The notes under the pieces are model-generated. The model saw only the letters and a program-made list of their open reading frames with translations. It ran no database searches and had not been told where the DNA came from. Of a DNA stretch of 7,929 nt, positions 1 through 6,637 are shown piece after piece. The position numbers and the translations under genes are program-made. How positions within the stretch are numbered: position 1 is the stretch's first letter; each line of letters begins with the position of its first letter. The stretch lies in assembly GCA_947165745.1 (NCBI GenBank), contig CAMVBO010000063.1:1-7929 (forward strand). Direction: 5' to 3'. The stretch is from an uncultured Clostridia bacterium. GTDB lineage: Bacteria > Bacillota_A > Clostridia > Christensenellales > Aristaeellaceae.

Positions 1-857
1 TGCTCAAGCTGTGGGAGGGACTGGGCTACTACAGCCGCGCCCGCAACCTGCACGCCGCGGCGAAGATCGTCGCCGTCGAGTTGGCCGGCGCATTCCCCGG
101 TGACGCCGAGGGGCTCAGGAGGCTGCCGGGCGTGGGTCCCTACGCCGCCAACGCCATCGCCTCCATCGCCTATGGGGAGCCGGTCCCGGCGCTGGACGGC
201 AACCAGGCGCGGGTACTCGGCCGGGTGCTGGCCTGGGAGGAGGCGCTCAAAACGCCCTTCGACCTGCGCTCCCCTGCCCTGGACCTGCTGGACCGGCGGC
301 GTCCCGGCGATTACAACCAGGCTTTGATGGATCTGGGCGCGACCATTTGCACGCCGAAGGCGCCGAAGTGCGGCCTCTGCCCCGTGGCGGCACACTGTCT
401 GGCACGGGCCGGGGAGGCCCAGCAGGACTTTCCCCGCAAGAGCGCGCCAGTGCCGAAAAAGGAGCAGGACTGGACGATCCTTTTGGTATTGTTCGGAGAC
501 AGGCTGCTGGTGCGCCGCAGGCCGCAAGGTCTGCTGGGCGGGCTGTACGAGTTCGTCGCCGTCGAGGGACACTTTGACGAAGCTGACCTTGCCGCGAGGC
601 TTGAAGCGCGGGGCTTCGCCGGGGTCAGGCTCACGTGCCGGCTGCCGGACAGCCGACATGTATTCACCCACCTCGTATGGCGCATGCGGGGCTGGCTGGC
701 CACCTGCGAGGCCTTCCCGGAGGGCTTTGTCCCCGTGGATGGCGAACAGCTTGCCGCGCTCCCCTTCCCCTCCGCCCTGCGGGTGTACCGGCAGGCCGCG
801 GAAAACCGCCTTGAAATGCAGCCAGCTACGCTTGAAACTGCGCCTCCCTGGATTTAG
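1..857 (+). CDS. mutY: A/G-specific adenine DNA glycosylase MutY, 5' end cut off by the window
   Basis: MutY removes adenine mispaired with 8-oxoguanine, starting base-excision repair that prevents G:C to T:A changes. The reading frame is open from the left edge (first full codon at 3) to TAG at 855-857, giving 284 visible residues. Visible residues 41-54 hold the helix-hairpin-helix (LPGVGPYAANAIAS). Asp65, in LDGN, corresponds to the catalytic Asp138 of E. coli MutY. Cys116, 123, 126 and 132 fit the C-X6-C-X2-C-X5-C iron-sulfur pattern. A C-terminal NUDIX-like 8-oxoG recognition domain follows (RRRPQGLLGGLYEF, then HVFTH at 219-223). About 70 N-terminal residues, including the catalytic Glu, lie outside the window. 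By comparison with E. coli MutY (350 residues) the remainder is full length. The TTG at 81 is internal and is not the start. The next gene is convergent and ends 52 bases away; I see no convincing terminator between them. Confidence 0.96.
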   Translation, partial: LKLWEGLGYYSRARNLHAAAKIVAVELAGAFPGDAEGLRRLPGVGPYAANAIASIAYGEPVPALDGNQARVLGRVLAWEEALKTPFDLRSPALDLLDRRRPGDYNQALMDLGATICTPKAPKCGLCPVAAHCLARAGEAQQDFPRKSAPVPKKEQDWTILLVLFGDRLLVRRRPQGLLGGLYEFVAVEGHFDEADLAARLEARGFAGVRLTCRLPDSRHVFTHLVWRMRGWLATCEAFPEGFVPVDGEQLAALPFPSALRVYRQAAENRLEMQPATLETAPPWI

Positions 858-878
858 AAACACACTCTAGAAACACAC
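855..878. repeat. Short tandem repeat covering the mutY stop codon
   Basis: The 11-base unit TAGAAACACAC occurs at 855-865 and again at 868-878, separated by TC, so the period is 13 bases. The first copy supplies the mutY stop codon TAG. It looks like a small local duplication at the end of the gene. No function is evident, and no hairpin or T-tract accompanies it. Confidence 0.7.
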
Positions 879-909
879 CATAGTTTTGTGGCAGCCCCTT
901 TTTGTTCCG

Positions 910-2331
910 TCAGACCGCATCGTCCCGAGCCATGACGCGAATGTTGTCCTCAAAATGGGGATAAAGCGCCAGAGTGTACTGCCGCTGCAGCTCCGTGCGG
1001 TTCTTGCAGCCCGTCTTTTGCAGCACGTTGCGCATGTGATACTTCACCGTGTTCTCCGTGATGAACAGCGCCTCGGCGATGCTGGCGTTGGAATGGCCGG
1101 CCAGCACCATATGCAGCACCTCCTTTTCCCGGTTGGAAAGGTCGCTGCGCAGGCAGAAGCTCTCGAAGACCTCACGCTCGTTCTTCTGCTGAACCACGGC
1201 GGGCTCATACAGCTTTTGGAATCGGCTCAGCAGCAGGTATACCGCGCAGGCGAAGGCCACCGTGGTCACGGCGATCAAAGCCACCTGCCGCCCGGACAGC
1301 AGCAGCGCCGCCCCGGTGCCCGCCACGTCGCCCAACCGACCCGCCGCCAGGCCCAGAACCGCCCATTCCCAACGGCGTGCCCGGGCCGCCATATCCATCA
1401 GCAGCACCACGCGGAACACGGAGAAGAAACCGAAGAACAGATAATCCAGCCCCCAAAACGCCATGCTGGGCACGGGCTCGTTGATGAGGCCCAGCATGAT
1501 AAACGGCAGCGCCAGCGCCGCCAGCGTGCAGATCATGCCGTTTTTGCGGTTCCGGTCGATGACCACGCCGGCCGCCGCCAGCCCGATGGCATAGGGCAGG
1601 CGGGACAACTGCGGCACCAGGCCAGCCTGAATATCAGCGGAGGGAAAGGAGAAGCCCAGGTTCTTCACCGCGCTGATCAGCGCCACCACGGCGCAGGTGA
1701 CCGCCACGTCCCGCCCGCTGGGCTCGGCCATGTTCCCGGCATCGGCGGGCGCTGGCGCTTCCGCCGGTTCAAAGAGAGGCAGGCGCAGCGCCGCCCATGC
1801 CGCCAGGCCCGCCAGTGCCAGGCAGACCAGCAGCGCCGGATGGCCCCGGGTCAGCGCGCCGCCCGGCGCCAGGGCCATCAGGCCCACCGCCACCGTGGAG
1901 ACGGCATAGCCCGCTCCGAAGGCCCGGCCCCTGTGGTTCGCGTCGGCGCTGACCGCGATGGCGTAGAGATAGTATCCGGACAGCATGCCGCAGAGCAGGT
2001 TCATCAAACACCCAAAGGCAAGCACGGCAAAGAGGCTGTCCGTGAGCATCGCCGGGGCGGATACGGCGGCGAACAGGGCGATCGTCACCGTCGCATTCCG
2101 GCGGTGGTTGTCGGCGGGGCGTCGAAGCAAGCGCATGGTCGCAAACGCGCCGGCGGCCTGAAACAGATAGCCGACCACCATGCTGTGCCAGTCCGCCCGT
2201 CCCGAGCCGGTCAGCATCACCAGCCGCTGCAGCCACGAGAAATATACCGTTGAAGCCAGCGTAAAGCAAAGCCCCGTCCACAGCCCGCAGGCGACGTTCC
2301 GGGAAGCGAGCCATTGGTGCAACCTGTTCAC
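910..2331 (-). CDS. LuxR-type transcriptional regulator with a 12-helix MFS-like membrane domain
   Basis: This 473-residue protein joins a polytopic membrane domain to a DNA-binding domain. Residues about 12 to 370 contain roughly 12 hydrophobic stretches arranged like a major facilitator transporter, with short basic loops (RLLRRP, DRNRKNG, ARARRWEW) and an Ala/Pro/Glu-rich central loop near 188-206. A linker leads to a LuxR/GerE helix-turn-helix at about 398-453 (LSNREKEVLHMVLAGHSNAS, then TENTVKYHMRNVLQKTG), the best-preserved part. No phospho-receiver or autoinducer-binding domain is visible. By inference it is a membrane-bound one-component regulator in which the transporter-like part senses a ligand; ligand and targets are unknown. 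GTG at 2331 is preferred as start because AGAAAGGGG lies 9 bases upstream. An in-frame GTG at 2355 (481 residues) is possible, with only AGGA ahead of it. The gene stands alone, convergent with mutY, with its promoter region in the gap to the right. Confidence 0.9.
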   Translation of the reverse strand: MNRLHQWLASRNVACGLWTGLCFTLASTVYFSWLQRLVMLTGSGRADWHSMVVGYLFQAAGAFATMRLLRRPADNHRRNATVTIALFAAVSAPAMLTDSLFAVLAFGCLMNLLCGMLSGYYLYAIAVSADANHRGRAFGAGYAVSTVAVGLMALAPGGALTRGHPALLVCLALAGLAAWAALRLPLFEPAEAPAPADAGNMAEPSGRDVAVTCAVVALISAVKNLGFSFPSADIQAGLVPQLSRLPYAIGLAAAGVVIDRNRKNGMICTLAALALPFIMLGLINEPVPSMAFWGLDYLFFGFFSVFRVVLLMDMAARARRWEWAVLGLAAGRLGDVAGTGAALLLSGRQVALIAVTTVAFACAVYLLLSRFQKLYEPAVVQQKNEREVFESFCLRSDLSNREKEVLHMVLAGHSNASIAEALFITENTVKYHMRNVLQKTGCKNRTELQRQYTLALYPHFEDNIRVMARDDAV

Positions 2332-2340
2332 GCGAACATT

Positions 2341-2349
2341 CCCCTTTCT
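2341..2349 (-). promoter_or_regulatory. Ribosome-binding site that decides the start of the LuxR-type gene
   Basis: On the minus strand AGAAAGGGG can pair over nine bases with the usual 16S anti-Shine-Dalgarno sequence, counting one G-U pair, and lies 9 bases before GTG at 2331. It falls inside the alternative longer reading frame from GTG 2355, which argues for the shorter protein. Confidence 0.6.
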
Positions 2350-2393
2350 TATCACTCCGGGTTTTCCTGCGCAGTTACACCGTCTGCGTTCAT

Positions 2394-2399
2394 ACTATA
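2394..2399 (-). promoter_or_regulatory. Possible proximal -10 element of the LuxR-type gene
   Basis: On the minus strand TATAGT matches five of six bases of the sigma-A -10 consensus and lies about 60 bases before the preferred start codon. The hexamer 17 bases upstream (TGATTG) is a poor -35 element, so this site would need an activator or may not be real. Its surroundings (CATACTATAC) are nearly symmetric, which can produce a -10 look-alike by chance. Confidence 0.22.
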
Positions 2400-2475
2400 C
2401 TCAATTAGAATCTGGACAATCATACGAGCAGACTTTTTGTTATGGCAAGGCAAAGTTCCGCAGGCTTGCTGGAGG

Positions 2476-2490
2476 TAATACGACGTATTA
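2476..2490. promoter_or_regulatory. 15-base palindrome, possible operator
   Basis: TAATACG and CGTATTA are perfect inverted halves around one central A. This is the size and symmetry expected of a site for a dimeric DNA-binding protein. It lies about 85-95 bases downstream of the likely start at 2572 and roughly 80 bases upstream of the proximal -10 element, all upstream of the LuxR-type gene. Autoregulation by that protein is an attractive guess and nothing more. In RNA it could also form a six-pair stem with a three-base loop. Confidence 0.35.
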
Positions 2491-2578
2491 TTTACAGCGT
2501 TTTACCACCGTTTATTCTGTATCGCAAAAGCCTTGATTTTCCGGGACTTTTAGGCCCGGCGACGCTTTATCCTCGTTT

Positions 2579-2607
2579 ATTTTACACCTTCTCGTGCCCC
2601 GTTGCAA
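2579..2607 (-). promoter_or_regulatory. Likely sigma-A promoter directed at the LuxR-type gene
   Basis: On the minus strand TTGCAA (2602-2607) and TAAAAT (2579-2584) are separated by 17 bases, the optimal spacing. The -10 element matches five of six consensus bases and the -35 four of six. An A-run (GAAAAAAG, around 2614-2621) just upstream resembles an UP element. Transcription would begin near 2572 and run into the LuxR-type gene. It is the best promoter I found in the gap. Confidence 0.5.
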
Positions 2608-2734
2608 GGTCTTTTTTCGGGGTAAAAAGCATGCATTTATGCCCACCCATACCAAAACTATCCCTGATTTTGGCACGTTTCTTCGCGGGGCGAAGCACAA
2701 AGCAATGCCGGTCTATCCTGGACACACCCGACGA

Positions 2735-2777
2735 TAAAAGAACAGATCCCGCCGTCAAACTGGGCAGGATCTGTTCT
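2735..2777 (-). terminator. Intrinsic terminator downstream of purL
   Basis: An 11-base perfect inverted repeat (AGAACAGATCC at 2739-2749 and GGATCTGTTCT at 2767-2777) encloses a 17-base loop, in which GCC and GGC can add three pairs. Read on the minus strand the stem runs directly into TTTTA, the U-tract of a Rho-independent terminator. On the plus strand no T-tract follows, so it acts in the purL direction. It begins about 58 bases after the purL stop codon and suggests that purL ends its transcription unit. Confidence 0.75.
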
Positions 2778-2835
2778 CAATGTCATGTGCGACATCCAGG
2801 GCGGCATAATCCGCGTAAAACGCCCCCCCGTGCTT

Positions 2836-5800
2836 TTACAGCTTGAAGTAGTCCACCGCGCCCCGGAACATGCCGTTGTCATAGTTTCCGGGCACGTTCA
2901 CGTACAGGGGCACGTCGAAGCCGACGCGCTCGCTGTGGGCCATTTTGCCGAACACCCGGCCGTCCGGGGACGTGATGCCCTCGATGGCGGCGCAGGAGCC
3001 GTTGGGGTTGCAGAGGATGTCCATCGTGGGATTCCCCTTCAGGTCGCAATACTGGGTGGCCACCTGGCCGTTCGCCATCAGGCGGGCGATCACCTCGTCC
3101 GACGCAATGAACTTGCCTTCGCCGTGGGAGATGGGCGCCACATGCACGTCCCCCACCCGGGTGTGCATCAGCCAGGGGCTCTTGTCGCTGGCCACCCGGG
3201 TGCGCACCAGACGCGACTGATGGCGGCCGATGTCGTTGAAGGTCAGCGTGGTCTCCACGCAGTTCTCCGCCTCGCGGATCTCGCCATAGGGCACCAGGCC
3301 CAGCTTGATCAGCGCCTGGAAGCCGTTGCAGATGCCGCCCATCAGGCCGTCCCGCGCGTTCAGCAGCTCGTGCACCTTGTCCTTGAGCAGCGGGTTGCGG
3401 AAGAAGGCGGTGATGAACTTGCCGGAGCCGTCCGGCTCGTCGCCGCCGGAGAAGCCGCCGGGGATGAATATGATCTGGCTGCGGTCGATGGCCTTGCCGA
3501 AGGCCTCCACCGACTCGGTGACCGCCTGGGCCGACAGGTTGCGGATCACCATGATTTCCGGCTCCGCCCCGGCCTTGATGAAGGCGCGGGCGGTGTCGTA
3601 TTCGCAGTTGGTGCCTGGGAACACCGGGATCAGCACCCGGGGCTTCGCCACCTTCACGGCAGGCGTGATGCGCTTTTCGGCGGGATAGTTGAACGTCCGG
3701 GGCTTCTCGTAGGTCTTCTTCACCGTGGCCGGGAACACGCTGTTCAGCTTGCCCTCGTACAGCGCCTCCAGCTCGTCGGCGGGCACGCTCTCGCCGCCGC
3801 AAGTGAAAGCGCGGGCCGCGGTGGTGCAGCCAATCACGTCGTCCAGGTTCGCGTCGTCGGCGTACTCCACCAGGAAGGAACCATAGACCGGCTCGAACAG
3901 GTTGAAGCCCTCGTCGAACATCACGCCGAAGCCATTGCCCATCGCCATGCGGAAGGCTGCGGAAGCCACGCCGCCCTTGCCCACCGCGTAGGCGGACAGG
4001 GCCTCGCCAGAGCGCAGCAGCCGGGTGACCTTCTCAAACAGCGCCTTCTGGCTGTCCGGATCGGGCGTGCCGTTGGCCCTGTATTCGGGCTTCAGCCAAC
4101 CGATTTGGCTGCCGGCCTTCTTGAATTCGCCGGAGACGATGTTCTTCGCCGGGCACACGCCCACGGCGAAGGACACCAGCGTGGGCGGCACGTGGATATC
4201 CTCGAAGGAGCCGGACATGCTGTCCTTGCCGCCGATGGCCGCCGCGCCGAAGTCCAGCTGGGCATCCAGCGCGCCGAGCAGCGCCGACAGGGGCTTGCCC
4301 CAGGTCTTCGGGCCGGTCATGCGCTCGAAGTACTCCTGGAAGGTGAGGTGCACGTTCTCGGTGCCGTTGCCCGCCGCCACCAGCTTGGCAATGGAATCCA
4401 CCACGGCCAGGTAAGCGCCGCGATAGGGGCTCTTTTCGCTGATGAAGGGATCAAAGCCGTAGGCCATCACGCTGGCGGTGTCGCTCTCGCCGCCCTCCAC
4501 CGGGATGCGGGACGCCATGGCCTGGATGGGCGTCAGCTGCCGCGCGCCGCCGAAGGGCATCAGCATGCTGGACGCGCCGTTGGTCGAGTCAAAGCGCTCG
4601 GCCAGGCCCCGCTGGGAGCACAGGTTCAAATCGGAGGCCATCGCACGCATCCCCTCGGCAAAGCCCTGCTTCGAGGGAGCGTCCGCCTTGTCCTGGCTGG
4701 CGACGGTCACGTCGGTGCGCTTGGGCGCGCCGTTGGAATTGAGGAAATCCCTTGAAATGTTTACGATGTCCACGCCGTTCCAGTTCATCACCAGCCGGGG
4801 TTCGGCGGTGACCTTCGCCACCAGCGTGGACTCCAGGTTCTCGCTGTCCGCCAGCGCGCGGAAGGCGTCCACGTCCTCGGGAGCAAGCACCACGGCCATG
4901 CGCTCCTGGGATTCGGAGATGGCCAGCTCGGTGCCGTCCAGGCCCTCATACTTGCGGGGCACGGCGTTCAGGTCGATGTTCAGGCCGTCGGCCAGTTCGC
5001 CGATGGCGACGGACACGCCGCCCGCGCCGAAGTCGTTGCAGCGCTTGATCATGCGCACGGCCTGCGGGTTGCGGAACAGCCGCTGCAGCTTGCGCTCCTC
5101 GGGGGCGTTGCCCTTCTGGACCTCCGCGCCGCAGGTCTCCAGGCTCTCATGGGTGTGGGCCTTGCTGGAGCCCGTCGCGCCGCCGCAGCCGTCGCGGCCC
5201 GTGCGGCCGCCCAGCAGGATCACCACGTCGTCGGGCTGGGGCACCTCGCGCCGCACCTCATCCGCCGGGGCCGCGCCCACCACCGCGCCGATCTCCATGC
5301 GCTTGGCGGCATAGCCGTCGTGGTAGATCTCCTCCACCAGGCCCGTGGCCAGGCCGATCTGGTTGCCGTAGCTGGAATAGCCCGCCGCGGCGGTGGTCAC
5401 CAGCTGGCGCTGGGGCAGCTTTCCGGGAATGGTCTCCTCCACGCTGCGGGTCGGGTCCGCCGCGCCGGTGACGCGCATGGCCTGATAGACATAGCCGCGC
5501 CCGGACAGGGGATCGCGGATCGCGCCGCCGATGCAGGTGGCCGCGCCGCCAAAGGGCTCGATCTCGGTGGGATGGTTGTGGGTCTCGTTCTTGAAAAGCA
5601 GCAGCCACTTCTGCTGCTCGCCGTGCACGTCCACGTCCATGCGGATGGTGCAGGCGTTGATCTCCTCGCTCTCGTCCAGGTCAGTGAGGATGCCCTTGGC
5701 CTTCAAGTACTTCGCGCCGATGGTGGCAATGTCCATGAGGCAGACGGGCTTTGTGCGGTTCAGCTCGCCCCTCACGGCCAGATAGCGCCTGTAGGCGGCC

Positions 5801-6525
5801 TCCACGTCCTTGTCCTCGAAGGATACGTCACCCAGCTCAGTCAGGAACGTGGTGTGGCGGCAGTGGTCGGACCAATAGGTGTCGATCATGCGGATCTCGG
5901 TCAGCGTGGGATCGCGGTGCTCGCCCTTGAAATAAGTCTGGCAGAAGGCGATGTCCGCCGCGTCCATGGCGAGGCCGTACTTTTTGATGAAATCGCCCAG
6001 CTGCGCCTCGGTATAGCCGATGAAGCCGGTCATGGTCTCAACCGTGGTGGGGATAGCATAGGCGGTCTTGAGCGTCTCCACCTCGTCCAGAGAGGCCTCG
6101 CGGCGCTCCACCGGGTTGATGACGTGCTTCTTCACGGCCTCGATGTCTGCCGCCGTGAGCTCACCCGCCAGGATGTACACCGTGGCGGTGCGCACGTCCG
6201 GGCGCTCCACCTGCTCAAGCAGCTGGATGCACTGGGCGGCGGAATCCGCCCGCTGGTCGAACTGGCCGGGCAGGTACTCCGCCGCGAAGATCACGCCGGT
6301 ATATTCCGGCAGCGCGTATGTCACATTGTCCACCATCGGCTCGGAAAACACGTTGCTGACGGCCTTTTCAAACAGTGCTTCGTCGGTGTTCTCCACGTCG
6401 TAGCGGTTCAGGATGCGCACGCCCTCCAGGCCCTCGATACCCAGGAAGGACTTCAGCTCCTCGTACAGCGCGGCGGCCTCGTGGTCAAAGCCCGGCTTCT
6501 TTTCTGCGTATACGCGATAGACCAT
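2836..6525 (-). CDS. purL: Phosphoribosylformylglycinamidine synthase, single-chain form (FGAM synthetase)
   Basis: PurL converts FGAR, glutamine and ATP to FGAM, the fourth step of de novo purine synthesis, in the cytoplasm. The 1229-residue chain carries all parts that other bacteria split into PurS, PurL and PurQ. Residues 1-150 resemble the PurS-like N-terminal domain. DTYWSDHCRHTTF (215-227) lies in the linker region. HNHPTEIEPFGGAATCIGGA (316-335) marks the first ATP-binding PurM-like half, and a second half with GGKDSMSGSF lies at 765-774. The glutaminase domain starts near 961 (PRVLIPVFPGTNCE), with nucleophile Cys1066 in GGICNGFQ and His1197 and Glu1199 in AHSER as the likely rest of the triad. 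The length and sequence fit the clostridial long form rather than the proteobacterial one. ATG at 6525 is chosen because AAAGGAGA lies 7 bases upstream and the protein then begins MVYRVYAEKK, as family members do. The frame is open up to 6660, but that extension is unlike PurL and overlaps purD. No key motif is missing. Confidence 0.97.
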   Translation of the reverse strand: MVYRVYAEKKPGFDHEAAALYEELKSFLGIEGLEGVRILNRYDVENTDEALFEKAVSNVFSEPMVDNVTYALPEYTGVIFAAEYLPGQFDQRADSAAQCIQLLEQVERPDVRTATVYILAGELTAADIEAVKKHVINPVERREASLDEVETLKTAYAIPTTVETMTGFIGYTEAQLGDFIKKYGLAMDAADIAFCQTYFKGEHRDPTLTEIRMIDTYWSDHCRHTTFLTELGDVSFEDKDVEAAYRRYLAVRGELNRTKPVCLMDIATIGAKYLKAKGILTDLDESEEINACTIRMDVDVHGEQQKWLLLFKNETHNHPTEIEPFGGAATCIGGAIRDPLSGRGYVYQAMRVTGAADPTRSVEETIPGKLPQRQLVTTAAAGYSSYGNQIGLATGLVEEIYHDGYAAKRMEIGAVVGAAPADEVRREVPQPDDVVILLGGRTGRDGCGGATGSSKAHTHESLETCGAEVQKGNAPEERKLQRLFRNPQAVRMIKRCNDFGAGGVSVAIGELADGLNIDLNAVPRKYEGLDGTELAISESQERMAVVLAPEDVDAFRALADSENLESTLVAKVTAEPRLVMNWNGVDIVNISRDFLNSNGAPKRTDVTVASQDKADAPSKQGFAEGMRAMASDLNLCSQRGLAERFDSTNGASSMLMPFGGARQLTPIQAMASRIPVEGGESDTASVMAYGFDPFISEKSPYRGAYLAVVDSIAKLVAAGNGTENVHLTFQEYFERMTGPKTWGKPLSALLGALDAQLDFGAAAIGGKDSMSGSFEDIHVPPTLVSFAVGVCPAKNIVSGEFKKAGSQIGWLKPEYRANGTPDPDSQKALFEKVTRLLRSGEALSAYAVGKGGVASAAFRMAMGNGFGVMFDEGFNLFEPVYGSFLVEYADDANLDDVIGCTTAARAFTCGGESVPADELEALYEGKLNSVFPATVKKTYEKPRTFNYPAEKRITPAVKVAKPRVLIPVFPGTNCEYDTARAFIKAGAEPEIMVIRNLSAQAVTESVEAFGKAIDRSQIIFIPGGFSGGDEPDGSGKFITAFFRNPLLKDKVHELLNARDGLMGGICNGFQALIKLGLVPYGEIREAENCVETTLTFNDIGRHQSRLVRTRVASDKSPWLMHTRVGDVHVAPISHGEGKFIASDEVIARLMANGQVATQYCDLKGNPTMDILCNPNGSCAAIEGITSPDGRVFGKMAHSERVGFDVPLYVNVPGNYDNGMFRGAVDYFKL

Positions 6526-6532
6526 GGTATTG

Positions 6533-6540
6533 TCTCCTTT
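6533..6540 (-). promoter_or_regulatory. Ribosome-binding site of purL
   Basis: AAAGGAGA on the minus strand is a strong Shine-Dalgarno sequence placed 7 bases before ATG at 6525. It fixes the purL start and rules against the longer open frame that reaches back into purD. Confidence 0.8.
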
Positions 6541-6550
6541 GTGATTTCGT

Positions 6551-6579
6551 AGTGTCATTATTGTAAGGGCGCTTGTCAA
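6551..6579 (-). promoter_or_regulatory. Possible internal promoter between purD and purL
   Basis: In the 112-base gap the minus strand has a perfect -35 hexamer TTGACA (6574-6579), followed after 17 bases by GACACT (6551-6556), which matches the -10 consensus at only three of six positions. A start near 6544 would leave a leader of about 20 bases containing the purL ribosome-binding site. It could give purL some expression independent of purD, but the weak -10 makes this tentative. No terminator or riboswitch-like fold is evident in the gap. Confidence 0.27.
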
Positions 6580-6637
6580 TCCATAGATTCTCCCATGAGA
6601 GGAAGACGATGCCGGCCCCGCAGGATTCACGGTGGCA

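Larger units (their letters stand above)
2332..2572 (-). other. Candidate long 5' leader of the LuxR-type gene
   Basis: If transcription starts about seven bases after the -10 element at 2579-2584, the LuxR-type mRNA has a leader of roughly 240 bases. That RNA could form a CCGGG/CCCGG hairpin near its 5' end (2541-2559), a stem from the palindrome at 2476-2490, a GCAAG/CTTGC stem (2445-2449 with 2465-2469), and a longer-range pairing of AGGCTT with AAGCCT on the minus strand (near 2530 and 2465). I do not recognise a known riboswitch consensus. No terminator (hairpin plus U-tract) is visible inside the leader. Confidence 0.3.
2332..2835. other. 504-base intergenic gap between the LuxR-type gene and purL
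   Basis: No believable protein is encoded here. The short reading frames have no family resemblance that I recognise, and the best of them overlap the regulatory signals. The part 2401-2700 is 45% G+C by hand count, far below the flanking genes. It contains, from right to left, the purL terminator (2735-2777), a six-pair hairpin with a GGG loop (CTTCGC 2681-2686 with GCGAAG 2690-2695), a minus-strand promoter (2579-2607), a five-pair hairpin (CCGGG 2541-2545 with CCCGG 2555-2559), a 15-base palindrome (2476-2490) and a possible second -10 element (2394-2399). The octamer CGTTTATT occurs twice, at 2509-2516 and 2574-2581. Confidence 0.7.

Noticed and set aside
886..2253. A 455-residue open frame on the plus strand, antisense to the LuxR-type gene
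   Set aside because: It is rich in Gln, His, Arg and Gly with no hydrophobic core or recognisable motif, whereas the minus strand encodes membrane helices and a clear LuxR domain.
2541..2559. CCGGG/CCCGG hairpin as a separate terminator
   Set aside because: No T-tract follows on either strand, so it is kept only as possible leader structure.
2332..2572. Known riboswitch (purine, THF, cyclic di-GMP, preQ1) ahead of the LuxR-type gene
   Set aside because: I could not find the conserved core motifs of any of these classes by eye. An Infernal search against Rfam would be decisive.
2512..2700. A 62-residue open frame in the gap, minus strand
   Set aside because: It spans the likely promoter at 2579-2607, lacks a convincing ribosome-binding site and resembles no family that I know.
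2780..2795. ATGTC/GACAT hairpin between the purL stop codon and its terminator
   Set aside because: It has only five base pairs with no T-tract on either strand. The neighbouring 11-pair hairpin explains termination better.
2442..2846. A 134-residue open frame in the gap, plus strand
   Set aside because: It runs through the purL terminator into the purL 3' end, has no recognisable motif, and its composition does not look coding.
2785..4755. A 656-residue open frame on the plus strand, antisense to purL
   Set aside because: It lies opposite purL, whose protein motifs are unmistakable from end to end. The frame is rich in His, Gly, Ala, Val and Leu, as expected from reading GC-rich codons backwards, and shows no recognisable domain.
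5149..6552. A 467-residue open frame on the plus strand, antisense to the 5' half of purL
   Set aside because: It has the same antisense composition artefact (Gly, His, Ala, Leu-rich) and no family motif, and the purL reading on the other strand explains this DNA fully.
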